64,000 nt of DNA from Rathayibacter sp. Leaf185 (GTDB lineage Bacteria; Actinomycetota; Actinomycetes; Actinomycetales; Microbacteriaceae): NCBI RefSeq assembly GCF_001423885.1, contig NZ_LMPP01000009.1, positions 124,022 to 188,021 of the forward strand, given 5' to 3'. The translations under genes and the position numbers were made by a program. Each line of letters starts with the position of its first letter. Position 1 is the stretch's first letter. Below, piece after piece: positions 54,250 through 62,142 of the stretch. The notes beneath the pieces were generated by a model, which worked only from the letters and a program-made list of their open reading frames with translations, had not been told where the DNA came from and did no database searches.

Positions 54250-55128
54250 ATGGACGACGGGTTCGACGATCCCGGACTGATCACGGGCGAGGCGATCGCC
54301 CTCGACGTCCCGGTCACCTCGTTCGTGCTCCGAGCCTCCGGAGCGATCATCGACCTGATCGCCGAGCTGGTGCTGGCCTTCGGACTCTTCTACCTGGTCG
54401 CCTCGCTCGCCGGCGAGGGCGGCCTCGACGACGCGGCGCTCGCGGCCGTCGGGATCGCGGCGCTCGTCGTCTCGGTGGTGGTGGTCCCGGTGGTCGTCGA
54501 GACGGCCACCCGCGGACGCTCGCTCGGCAAGCTCGCCGTCGGGGCGAGGATCGTCCGCGACGACGGCGGCGCGATCGGCTTCCGGCACGCGCTCGTGCGC
54601 GGTCTGACCGCCGTGCTCGAGATCCTGATGACGGCCGGCGGTCTCGCCGCTGTCGTCGGGTTGCTCTCGCGGCAGTCGCGGCGGCTGGGCGACATCCTCG
54701 CCGGAACCCGCAGTCAGCTCGAGCGCGTCCCCCGGGTCGAGCCGCTCGAGGTCCAGGTCCCCGCCCCGCTGCTGGGCTGGGCTGCGACCGCCGACGTGGC
54801 GCGCCTCCCCGACGCTCTGGCACGTCGCCTCGCTCAGTACCTGCGCCAGCGCGGGCGGATGACGGAGCCGTCGCGGTCGCAGCTCGCCGCGTCGCTCGCC
54901 CAGGAGGCGTCGGCGTTCGTCTCCCCGCTGCCGAGCGCCCCCGCCGAGGACTTCCTGCTGTCGGTGGCCGCTCTGCGCAGGGCGCGCGAAGGGCGGGCGC
55001 TCGGCCTGGCCGATCAGCGCCTCCGTCGGCTCGCACCGGTACTCGCGGAGGCGCCGCGCGGCTTCCCCGAGCGCGAACCCGTGCGGCTCCGGGATCAGCC
55101 CGCGGTCGGAGGCGACGGCTCGCTGTAG
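54250..55128 (+). CDS. RDD-family membrane protein
   Basis: A 292-residue protein with an RDD domain of three membrane segments (about 22-45, 55-85 and 120-145) that contains the family RGRSLGKLAVGARIV motif. A cytosolic C-terminal half of about 140 residues is unlike known domains and is rich in Ala/Arg helices. ATG 54250 is used because GGAGG lies 6-7 nt upstream; the frame's earlier ATG at 54202 overlaps the opposing promoter. Its last 34 bp overlap, tail to tail, the end of the DUF3499 gene. Confidence 0.85.
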   Translation: MDDGFDDPGLITGEAIALDVPVTSFVLRASGAIIDLIAELVLAFGLFYLVASLAGEGGLDDAALAAVGIAALVVSVVVVPVVVETATRGRSLGKLAVGARIVRDDGGAIGFRHALVRGLTAVLEILMTAGGLAAVVGLLSRQSRRLGDILAGTRSQLERVPRVEPLEVQVPAPLLGWAATADVARLPDALARRLAQYLRQRGRMTEPSRSQLAASLAQEASAFVSPLPSAPAEDFLLSVAALRRAREGRALGLADQRLRRLAPVLAEAPRGFPEREPVRLRDQPAVGGDGSL

Positions 55129-55331
55129 CGGATCGTCTCCCAGCCCCTCGGCACGAGCAGCCGCCGGTCGTGCTCGGAGCAGAGGTCGTAGCCGTGCGGA
55201 TCGGGAACCGGGCTGAGAGGACCCACCGCCACGAGCGAGTCGCGGTAGTCGTAGGTGATCGTCACGACCGCCGGACCGCTGCAGCCGATCCGCGAGCACA
55301 CCCGCTCGTGGATCTCATCCTGCCCGGTCAT
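55095..55331 (-). CDS. DUF3499 family protein
   Basis: A 78-residue protein of the actinobacterial DUF3499 family. It has a possible zinc ribbon: C12 and C17 in VCSRIGCSGPAVV, and C51 with H54 in YDLCSEHDRRLLVPRGWETIRY. TACTCT lies 7 nt before ATG 55331, which supports this start over the frame's upper ATG at 55379. The gene overlaps the RDD gene by 34 bp in convergent orientation. The mycobacterial orthologue Rv3258c is likewise uncharacterised. Confidence 0.87.
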   Translation of the reverse strand: MTGQDEIHERVCSRIGCSGPAVVTITYDYRDSLVAVGPLSPVPDPHGYDLCSEHDRRLLVPRGWETIRYSEPSPPTAG

Positions 55332-55338
55332 CGCGCTC

Positions 55339-55344
55339 AGAGTA
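55339..55344 (-). promoter_or_regulatory. -10-like hexamer for the DUF3499 gene
   Basis: TACTCT on the minus strand, 7 nt before the ATG at 55331. Confidence 0.5.
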
Positions 55345-55378
55345 GCAAGCGCCGCAGAGGCGCCGGCGCCCGGGCGCA

Positions 55379-55384
55379 TAGGCT
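55379..55384 (+). promoter_or_regulatory. -10-like hexamer for the metallopeptidase-family gene
   Basis: TAGGCT ends 6 nt before the ATG at 55391. Confidence 0.5.
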
Positions 55385-55390
55385 TGGCGC

Positions 55391-55849
55391 ATGCCCCGCG
55401 CTCGTCGTTCCACCGCTCGTCAGGCGACCACCGTCCGCAGCGGATCCCGGGACAGGCACGGGCGGGGCATCCGCGGGCCGGTCACCGGGCCGCACCTGCC
55501 GCCGCTGCAGACGCGCTCCGACTTCTTCGAGATGACGATCGGCTCGTCCATCGACTATCTCCGGGGACTCTGGCCGGAGGAGCTCGCCGGCCTCCACGTC
55601 GACATCGCCACGACGCCCGACGTCGATCCGGCGCGACTGCACGGCACGGGGATCGCCCGCTGGCGCGTCGACCACGCCGCCCGGCGCATCACGCTCTACC
55701 GCGTCCCCATCGAGCGTCTCGCCAAGCTGCACCACCGCGACGACTGGCACCAGCGGATGCTCATCGAGAGCTACGTCTTCCGCGCCGTCGCCGAACTGCT
55801 CGGCCGCGACCCGTGGGACATCTCCCCGGACCGCTTCCGCCACCACTGA
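55391..55849 (+). CDS. metallopeptidase-family (zincin-like) protein without HExxH
   Basis: A 152-residue protein of the family usually labelled metallopeptidase (PF06262-like). After a basic leader of about 35 residues the domain shows FFEMTIGSSIDYL, a RITLYRVPIERLAKL strand and the helix where true zincins carry HExxH. Here that helix reads MLIESYVFRAVAELLGRDP, with no His pair. It is therefore unlikely to be a zinc peptidase. The orthologue position matches Rv3259, next to DUF3499. Divergent from DUF3499, leaderless-type promoter. Function unknown. Confidence 0.82.
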   Translation: MPRARRSTARQATTVRSGSRDRHGRGIRGPVTGPHLPPLQTRSDFFEMTIGSSIDYLRGLWPEELAGLHVDIATTPDVDPARLHGTGIARWRVDHAARRITLYRVPIERLAKLHHRDDWHQRMLIESYVFRAVAELLGRDPWDISPDRFRHH

Positions 55850-55888
55850 CGCAGGCGGTCCGACCTCTTCCGGATCGCGAGAACGCAT

Positions 55889-55930
55889 CCGGCTCGCAGG
55901 AATCAGTGATCCCGTCGAGTGCGAGCGGAT
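55889..55930. repeat. decayed relative of the 73-bp palindromic element
   Basis: CCGGCTCGCAGGAATC followed by GATCCC matches the core of copy B, and TGCGAGCGGAT closes an imperfect stem. It lies between two convergent gene ends, as copy A does. Confidence 0.55.
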
Positions 55931-55967
55931 CTCGGATCCGAGGGACTCGATCGAGACGAACAGCCCG

Positions 55968-57476
55968 TCAGTGCGAGTACACCGTCACCGGTGACGAGAG
56001 CGGCCCCGGAGGCACGACCGGGTACGACGCGATGCGGCCGTCGGAGGCGATCGACACCGAGGCCTGCACCGGCTGGTCGCTCGAGACCACGGCCGAGTCG
56101 GTGCCCAGCTCGGTCGACGCCGCGGAGTAGGGGCCGATCTCGAGCGTGCGCGATCCCGCCGGCGAGTCGATGACGACCGAGGCCGAGGAGTCGCTCGCGT
56201 TCGCGAGGTGCAGTCGCGCGCCGGCCTCGCCGGTGCTGGCGACGCCGAAGGGCGTCGACGTCGCGGTCCCGGAGGCGAACCAGGCGAAATCGGTGCCGGC
56301 AGGGCCCGTCGACGTGGTGCGTCCGGCGGCCACGATCGGCTGGTCGGAGCTGAGGGTCACCCGGTACGAGCCGTCGGCGAGCCCCGTGAGGGGCACCTCG
56401 CCGACACGACCGGCCGCCACGACGACCTGCGTCGAGGCGCCGAGTCCGCTCGGGTCCTCGTTGGCGACCTCGACCGACACTGTGCTGTCGGCGTCACCGG
56501 GAGCGAGGATGCGCAGGACCGGGACGCCCTCTCCCCCGCTGCCGTCGTCGCTCGCCGTCTCGGCGGGCGCGGAGGCGACGGTGAAGCCGGCGATGACCGC
56601 GACGGTCGCGGGGCTCGCGGAGGGTGCGGAGATCTCGACCCCCTCGGGCGTCAGGCCCGAGATCGCGCTGCTCTGGAGGCTCGCCGCGACTTCGCCACCA
56701 CGGGCCGTCACATGGACGACCGGCTGGACCACGTCCGGCGCGAGGCCGGCGAGGGGAAGCGCGCGAACGGATCCGGCGGGTACGACGATTCCGGTCGCTC
56801 CCGTGGCGGAGACCGGCCCCTGCTCGCCGTAGAGAGCGAGGTCGACGGTCGCGGCGACCTCGCTGGCGTTCGCGAGCACGAGGACGGAGGTGCGCCCGAC
56901 ATCGGTCGACCCGGCGACGAGCCAGCTGTCGGCCGTCGGCTCGGCGCAGCCGTGTGCCGAGAGGCCGGAGACGGACTCGTTCGCGATCGACTGAGTGGTG
57001 ACTCCGCCCGGGGTGGGGTCGGAGTCGGCGGGCACGCTGAGGCCGTCGATGCCGGAGCCGGGGGCGGCGACGTCCGCCTCCGTCAGCGCTCGCGAGTCGG
57101 ACACGGAGTCGGCCGGCCAGACAGCGGTCGCCGAACCCGCGAAGGCGAGGAGCTCCTCCGGCTCACCGGCGTCGATGAGATCGCCTCCGCAGACGAGGGC
57201 GCCGTCGGCGGCCACGGGGCTGACCACGACGCCCTCGGCGGCGCGGCTCACCTCGGGCAGGGGGAGGACCTGGGGCAGGACGACGGCGGCCGCCGCCATC
57301 GCGAGACCCGCGACTCCGGCTGCGGCCCGCAGGGCGGACCTGCGGCGGCGGGCCGCCGAGGGCGCCCTGCGCGCCGGGGTCGTCGTCGTGGCGGCCCGCC
57401 TGCGGCGCTCGGCTCGCTCGGGGCGCGCCGGGGCCGCGGTCTTCGCCGGCGTCTCCTGGTCGGTCGGATCAGACAT
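55968..57476 (-). CDS. DUF5719 exported protein
   Basis: A 502-residue protein: Arg/Pro/Thr-rich cytosolic leader (1-48), one membrane helix at about 50-72, and a long exported Ser/Thr/Gly-rich beta region of the DUF5719 family, probably several immunoglobulin- or propeller-like sheets (VVLANASEVAATVDLALYG, LHLANASDSSASVVIDSP). C96 and C176 could form a disulfide. ATG 57476 overlaps the GT2 stop by 8 bp, so it is translated with that glycosyltransferase. I infer an envelope role, perhaps assisting polymer assembly; no activity is known. Confidence 0.85.
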   Translation of the reverse strand: MSDPTDQETPAKTAAPARPERAERRRRAATTTTPARRAPSAARRRRSALRAAAGVAGLAMAAAAVVLPQVLPLPEVSRAAEGVVVSPVAADGALVCGGDLIDAGEPEELLAFAGSATAVWPADSVSDSRALTEADVAAPGSGIDGLSVPADSDPTPGGVTTQSIANESVSGLSAHGCAEPTADSWLVAGSTDVGRTSVLVLANASEVAATVDLALYGEQGPVSATGATGIVVPAGSVRALPLAGLAPDVVQPVVHVTARGGEVAASLQSSAISGLTPEGVEISAPSASPATVAVIAGFTVASAPAETASDDGSGGEGVPVLRILAPGDADSTVSVEVANEDPSGLGASTQVVVAAGRVGEVPLTGLADGSYRVTLSSDQPIVAAGRTTSTGPAGTDFAWFASGTATSTPFGVASTGEAGARLHLANASDSSASVVIDSPAGSRTLEIGPYSAASTELGTDSAVVSSDQPVQASVSIASDGRIASYPVVPPGPLSSPVTVYSH

Positions 57477-60333
57477 CGTCGTTCCCGTCGTCGAACTGGC
57501 CGGTCGCCTCGCCCGGCTCGTCGTCGATCCCCGCCACCGCGCCGCCCGAGCGCGCGCGCTCGAGGGAGAGGCCCGTGGGCACCGCGAGCAGGAAGGCGAC
57601 GAGGAAGACGAGCAGCACGGCGATCGTGTAGGCGATGCCGAACGGACCGACCACTCCGCTCGGAGCGGCATCGGCCCGGACGCCGTCGTCGTCGACCGCG
57701 CTCCACAGGAGACCGTAGCGGGTGTCGCCGACGGCCGAGAACGCGGCGTTGCCGTCGAGCGAGACGGCGGCGCGCGAGCGCACAGCGGTGGCCTCCGCGC
57801 CGGCCTGGGACTCGCTCGGCACCGTCAGCACCACGAAGCGCACGCCGAGCTCGTCGAGAGCGGAGGCGACGTCGAAGCCGGTGCGCGAGACGAGGTTTCC
57901 GGCGAGCTCGTCGATCGCGTCCGTGCTCTCGGCACCCGTCGCCGCGAGGGTCGACTGCTGGTCGAGTGTCGCGCCGGCACCGCGCTCGAGGCGTGCCAGG
58001 ACTCCGCCGTCGGCCTGCGGGACGAGCACGATCGTGCCGACGCGGGGGTCGTTCTGCGCCTCCGCCGCGACGTAGGCCGGCAGCGAACGGTCCGAGGTGG
58101 TCGAGATCGAGCTGTGGCCGGTGGGGAATGCGACCGCGAGCGGTGCGACGGCGACGATCGTGGCGGCCGTGACGACGAGAGCGGGCACGAGCCGGAACGA
58201 CGGCAGCGCCGCGACCGAGAGCGAGAAGCCGATGACCAGGCCGAGCCAGTAGAGGCTGAGGCCGGTGCCGCTCCAGACCGCGACCGTCTCCGATCCGCTG
58301 GTCGCGACCTGCAGGCCCTGCGCGAGCGTCGCGGTGACGAGGCCGAGTGCGGCGACACCGACGCCGCCGAGCGCCGAGAGGTTGTTGGGGAGCAGCAGGG
58401 AGGCGAGGGCGGCGACGATCAGGGGCAGGATCAGGACCGCGGTCGCGATCGGGGCGGCCGACTCCGAGATGTTCAGGTTCTCGAGGACGTCGAGCCAGCT
58501 CTGCGAGAACTGCGAGGGGAAGCCGGCGACGAGTGTGAACAGGTCGACACGCGCCGAGGCGAGCGGGACTCCCGGATCGGCGAGGATCGCGAACCAGTCG
58601 CCCCGGCCGCCCTGGGCGACCGCGATCGGGAACAGCAGGGCGAGACTCGGGATCGGCAGCCCGGCGAAGCGGCCGATGCGACGGCCCGCGGTCGCGAGCA
58701 CGACGATCCACACGGCCAGCAGCGGCAGGGAGAGGACCGGCGCGCAGGCCACGACGACCGCGGCCAGGATCGACGCGGTGGCGGAGGCGCTCCACGAGCG
58801 GTAGGCGCCGAAGCCGGCGAAGAAGAGCCACGGCAGCAGCACGTGCACCAGCATCGCGGCGGGGCGGCCGTCGGACTGAGCGGCGAAGAAGGCGGGCGCG
58901 AGGATCCAGACCAGCGACCCCGCGGCACGGGCGAGCGGCCTGGGCGTGATCCTCGCGATCATCAGCCAGGCCCCCATGGCGGCGAGCGGGAGAGCCGTGA
59001 GATAGAGCAGGACCATCGAGAAGCTCGGGGCCCAGAAGGTCAGAGAGCCGAGGACGGCGAGGACGGCCGCGAACGGATCCGCCGCGCCGATGAAGCCCGA
59101 GCCGAGGTCGCGCCACCCGTAGGCGGCGTTCTGCCAGAGCTGCCCGACCGTCGGCGAGAGGGTGAGGAGCCCGCCTCCGCTGATCGCGGACGCGGCGATC
59201 AGCGGCGTGTAGAGGATGAGGCCGACCAGGGCGGCGACGAGCACGACCCACACTCCCCCGCTCTGGAAGAACTGGAGCGGGTGGCGCTCGCGGGTGGCCT
59301 GCACGCGGACGGCGTCGTGCCTGACCGAGCGGAGCTGGCGGACCACGTCGAGCGGGATCCGGAGCGGAGCGATCGCCTTCCAGCCCACGTTCTTCGAGGA
59401 GCGGAGGATGCGGCGCGCGCGGAAGACCTTGGTGGCACCGAACGCGACGACGAAGGCGGCGAGCAGCTCGCCTCCGACGAGACCGGGCTGCTTGCGCAGG
59501 AGGCGCACGGCGGCGCGCCCGACGGCGAGTGGCACCAGCGACAGCCAGTGCAGCACGAGCAGCGCGACCGGCGCGTACGCGAGCCGGCGGTGCAGCTGCG
59601 CGGCGCGGTGCTGGCGCGCGCGCCGGCGCTCACCGCTGTCGATGCGGCGGCCGTCGGGACGCTGCAGGCCGATGCGGGCCGTCGTCACCCGGGCGTCGGG
59701 CACCCGGCTGACGCGGTGACCCGCGAGGCGGGTGCGGATCGAGAAGTCGAGGGCGTCGTCGACCACGGGCAGGCCGGGGTCGAAGCCGCCGAGCTCCTCC
59801 CAGAGGGAGTGGCGGACGAGCATGCCGCCCGCTGCGACCGCGAGGACATCCGGGGTGGCGTCGTGCTGTCCCTGGTCGAGCTCGTCCTCGACGAGGTGGA
59901 CGGTCGTGCCGTAGTTCGTGATCGACTCGCCGTAGCTGCGGATGTAGCCGGAGCGCGTCCAGTCCATGACCTTGGGGCCGGCCACCGCGACCGAGGGCGC
60001 GACCTCGACGGCGCCGAGAAGCGCCGCGAGCGCGCCCGGCTCGGGGGCCGAGTCCTGCGCGAGCAGCCACAGCCACTCGTCCTCCCCGGCCGGAGGCTGC
60101 ATCACCCGCACCGCACGCCCGACGGCCTGGCCGAAGGGCAGGTTCTCGGCGACCTGGACGAGCTGGGTCGGTCCCCAGCCGGAGAGCAGCTCGCCGGTCG
60201 TGTCCCTCGAGCCGCCGTCGACGAACACGGTCGCATCGGGCTGGCGGGTCTGCGCCCGCAGCGCCGCGAGGGTTCGTTCGAGGTACGCCGCGCCGTTGCG
60301 CGCGACGAGGACGGCGGTGACTCGTGGATACAT
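57469..60333 (-). CDS. family 2 glycosyltransferase with large membrane domain
   Basis: A 954-residue protein. An N-terminal GT-A domain (about 1-220) shows VTAVLVARNGAAYLERTLAAL, VFVDGGSRDTTGELL and the late MLVRHSLWEELGGFDPGLPVVDDALDFSIRTRLA. About twelve to fourteen membrane segments follow, then an exported domain of about 200 residues (near 690-900) and a last membrane helix near 910. It is typical of actinobacterial wall-polysaccharide glycosyltransferases near whiB2/manA. Start ATG 60333, TAGGGT 8 nt upstream. Couples to DUF5719 by an 8-bp overlap. The sugar and acceptor are unknown. Confidence 0.88.
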   Translation of the reverse strand: MYPRVTAVLVARNGAAYLERTLAALRAQTRQPDATVFVDGGSRDTTGELLSGWGPTQLVQVAENLPFGQAVGRAVRVMQPPAGEDEWLWLLAQDSAPEPGALAALLGAVEVAPSVAVAGPKVMDWTRSGYIRSYGESITNYGTTVHLVEDELDQGQHDATPDVLAVAAGGMLVRHSLWEELGGFDPGLPVVDDALDFSIRTRLAGHRVSRVPDARVTTARIGLQRPDGRRIDSGERRRARQHRAAQLHRRLAYAPVALLVLHWLSLVPLAVGRAAVRLLRKQPGLVGGELLAAFVVAFGATKVFRARRILRSSKNVGWKAIAPLRIPLDVVRQLRSVRHDAVRVQATRERHPLQFFQSGGVWVVLVAALVGLILYTPLIAASAISGGGLLTLSPTVGQLWQNAAYGWRDLGSGFIGAADPFAAVLAVLGSLTFWAPSFSMVLLYLTALPLAAMGAWLMIARITPRPLARAAGSLVWILAPAFFAAQSDGRPAAMLVHVLLPWLFFAGFGAYRSWSASATASILAAVVVACAPVLSLPLLAVWIVVLATAGRRIGRFAGLPIPSLALLFPIAVAQGGRGDWFAILADPGVPLASARVDLFTLVAGFPSQFSQSWLDVLENLNISESAAPIATAVLILPLIVAALASLLLPNNLSALGGVGVAALGLVTATLAQGLQVATSGSETVAVWSGTGLSLYWLGLVIGFSLSVAALPSFRLVPALVVTAATIVAVAPLAVAFPTGHSSISTTSDRSLPAYVAAEAQNDPRVGTIVLVPQADGGVLARLERGAGATLDQQSTLAATGAESTDAIDELAGNLVSRTGFDVASALDELGVRFVVLTVPSESQAGAEATAVRSRAAVSLDGNAAFSAVGDTRYGLLWSAVDDDGVRADAAPSGVVGPFGIAYTIAVLLVFLVAFLLAVPTGLSLERARSGGAVAGIDDEPGEATGQFDDGNDDV

Positions 60334-60341
60334 CGCGGACC

Positions 60342-60347
60342 ACCCTA
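60342..60347 (-). promoter_or_regulatory. -10-like hexamer for the GT2 gene
   Basis: TAGGGT on the minus strand, 8 nt before the ATG at 60333. Confidence 0.4.
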
Positions 60348-60429
60348 GGTGATGGCGACCGGGGGGCCGCCTGCGGCTCGCCGCCCTCCCCTCACGCGCT
60401 CACGAGCGCAAGAAGGAGCAGGCGAAGCA

Positions 60430-60453
60430 CACGCGATGCCTGGGTATCGCGTG
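60430..60453 (-). terminator. hairpin downstream of whiB2
   Basis: CACGCGAT/ATCGCGTG, perfect 8-bp arms with an 8-nt loop, 41 bp beyond the whiB2 stop and before the GT2 promoter. No T-run. Confidence 0.5.
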
Positions 60454-60494
60454 GCCCGCCGGGAGGGCGAAGAGGCAGGGGCGGAGGGGAAGGG

Positions 60495-60881
60495 CTACGC
60501 CCGGCGTCGGAGCTTGCGGCGCTCGCGCTCGGAGAGGCCGCCCCAGATGCCGAAGCGCTCGTCGTTCTCGAGGGCGTACTCCAGGCACTGCGAGCGCACC
60601 TCGCAGGAGGTGCAGATCTTCTTGGCGTCGCGGGTCGAGCCGCCCTTCTCGGGGAAGAACGCCTCGGGGTCCGTCTGAGCGCAGAGCGAGTCGACCTGCC
60701 ACGAGAGGGCCCCTCCGGGGGCCTCGGTCTCGGTGTCGACCCCAGGACGGACGCCGGGGACGCCGAGCCGGACGGGATCGACGAACCAGTCCTCGGGCAC
60801 TCCCGCACGGCCGGGGACGCCGGTGCGACGGCCCGGGTCGGAGGGCTCGTGTGCCTCGGAGCGACTGTCGGGAAGTGCCAT
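60495..60881 (-). CDS. whiB2: WhiB2/WhmD-like iron-sulfur regulator
   Basis: A 128-residue Wbl protein with cluster ligands C67, C90, C93 and C99, the GIWGG turn at 111-115 and the basic ERRKLRRR tail. A 55-residue Pro/Gly/Asp-rich extension precedes the domain, as in WhmD/WhiB2 and streptomycete WhiB. In Streptomyces WhiB acts with WhiA at GACAC sites to start septation; WhiB2 is essential for septation in mycobacteria. Monocistronic, with a clear -35/-10 promoter at 60979-60951 and a leader of about 63 nt. Its place by the manA/DUF3499 region matches Rv3260c. Confidence 0.93.
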   Translation of the reverse strand: MALPDSRSEAHEPSDPGRRTGVPGRAGVPEDWFVDPVRLGVPGVRPGVDTETEAPGGALSWQVDSLCAQTDPEAFFPEKGGSTRDAKKICTSCEVRSQCLEYALENDERFGIWGGLSERERRKLRRRA

Positions 60882-60950
60882 GTCGTCTCCTACCCCGCCT
60901 GCGTCCGATGAACGGCGAACCGCTCCTCATCGGAACCATCGCCAGGGGTA

Positions 60951-60979
60951 ATTACACCGGTGTCATTCGCTGAGGTCAA
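60951..60979 (-). promoter_or_regulatory. whiB2 promoter with overlapping GACAC palindrome
   Basis: TTGACC (60979-60974), a 17-bp spacer and TGTAAT (60956-60951), close to the vegetative consensus. The palindrome TGACACCGGTGTAA overlaps the spacer and -10, and its GACAC half equals the published WhiA core motif. Confidence 0.7.
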
Positions 60980-60999
60980 GTCGCGGACCCTAAACCCTC

Positions 61000-61017
61000 A
61001 ACCCTCCGTGGAGGGTT
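61000..61017 (-). terminator. galE terminator hairpin
   Basis: AACCCTC-CGTG-GAGGGTT, 7-bp arms, lying 48 bp beyond the galE stop and just upstream of the whiB2 promoter. Confidence 0.5.
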
Positions 61018-61064
61018 CACGACACACCGGCGTGTCGCGACCGTGTCCGATCTCGCGGAGGGCG

Positions 61065-62030
61065 TCAGGCCGTGGCGCCGCTCCGGGCCTGCCACGCGCT
61101 CTCGACCATCTCCGCGAGCGAGTGGCGCATCTCCCAGCCCAGATCGCGCGCCGCGGTCTCGCCCGAGGCGACGATGCGGGGCGGGTCGCCCGGCCGGCGC
61201 GGGGCCACCTCCGGAGTGAAGTCGATCCCGGTGCTGTCGGCGATCGCGCGCATGATCTCGCCGACGGAGGCGCCGGTCCCGCTGCCGAGGTTGTAGACCG
61301 GATCGATCGGCTCGCCGGCGGAGAGCCGGCGCGCCGCGGCGACGTGCGCCAGGGCGAGGTCGGCCACGTGGATGTAGTCGCGCACGCAGGTGCCGTCGGG
61401 AGTGGGGTAGTCGTCGCCGTTGATGCGCGGCGTGCGGCCCGCGAGCAGCGCCTCGAAGACGAGCGGGAACAGGTTGTGCGGGCTCGTGTCGTACACGTCG
61501 GGGTAGCCCGATCCGACGACGTTGAAGTAGCGGAGGGACGAGTGGCGCACGCCGTGCGCCCGGCCGGCGTCGGCCAGCAGCCACTCGCCGATCAGCTTCG
61601 TCTCGCCGTAGGGCGACTCGGGGCTCTTCGGTGTGCCCTCGGTGACGAGCTCGACGTCGACCGCGCCGTACACGGCCGCGCTCGAGGAGAAGACGATGGA
61701 GGAGACTCCGGCGCGCTGCATCGCCGCCAGCACCCGCATGGTCGCGGTCACGTTCTGCTCGTAGGTGTGCAGGGGTCGCTGCACCGAGACTCCGGCGTAC
61801 TTGAAGCCGGCGACGTGCACGACGCCCTCGATCGAGTGCTCCGCGAAGACCCGGTCGAGCAGCGCCTCGTCGAGGATCGATCCGCGATGGAACGGCACGC
61901 CCTCGGGCACGAACGACTCGTGCCCCGACGAGAGGTCGTCGATCACGACGGGGTCGATGCCCTGCTCCGAGAAGGCGCGCACCACGTGCGCTCCGATGTA
62001 CCCGGCTCCCCCGGTGACCAGCCATGCCAT
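61065..62030 (-). CDS. galE: UDP-glucose 4-epimerase
   Basis: A 321-residue extended SDR that interconverts UDP-glucose and UDP-galactose. NAD motif TGGAGYIG at 6-13, catalytic S117 in FSSSAAVYG with Y141-x3-K145 (YGETK), and the sugar-binding LRYFNVVGSGYPD and VRDYIHVADLALAHV blocks. The frame goes up to 62123, but ATG 62030 (MAWLVTGGAGYIGAHV) with GGGAG upstream is the family start. Monocistronic and divergent from the GlxA-type regulator; it probably feeds galactose into the nearby wall-polysaccharide pathway. Confidence 0.93.
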   Translation of the reverse strand: MAWLVTGGAGYIGAHVVRAFSEQGIDPVVIDDLSSGHESFVPEGVPFHRGSILDEALLDRVFAEHSIEGVVHVAGFKYAGVSVQRPLHTYEQNVTATMRVLAAMQRAGVSSIVFSSSAAVYGAVDVELVTEGTPKSPESPYGETKLIGEWLLADAGRAHGVRHSSLRYFNVVGSGYPDVYDTSPHNLFPLVFEALLAGRTPRINGDDYPTPDGTCVRDYIHVADLALAHVAAARRLSAGEPIDPVYNLGSGTGASVGEIMRAIADSTGIDFTPEVAPRRPGDPPRIVASGETAARDLGWEMRHSLAEMVESAWQARSGATA

Positions 62031-62130
62031 GCGCTTCTCCCTCGCTGTCCGGCGCCCGCGACGCGCGCCGGGTGCCACCCTATCGGCGCGTGGAGAACGC
62101 CCCGTTTGGCAGGAAGTCGTCACAGCGGGC

Positions 62131-62136
62131 TATCCT
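62131..62136 (+). promoter_or_regulatory. -10-like hexamer for the GlxA-type regulator
   Basis: TATCCT ends 6 nt before the ATG at 62143. A TTGGCA at 62106-62111 could be a -35, with a 19-bp spacer. Confidence 0.5.
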
Positions 62137-62142
62137 GCCGCC

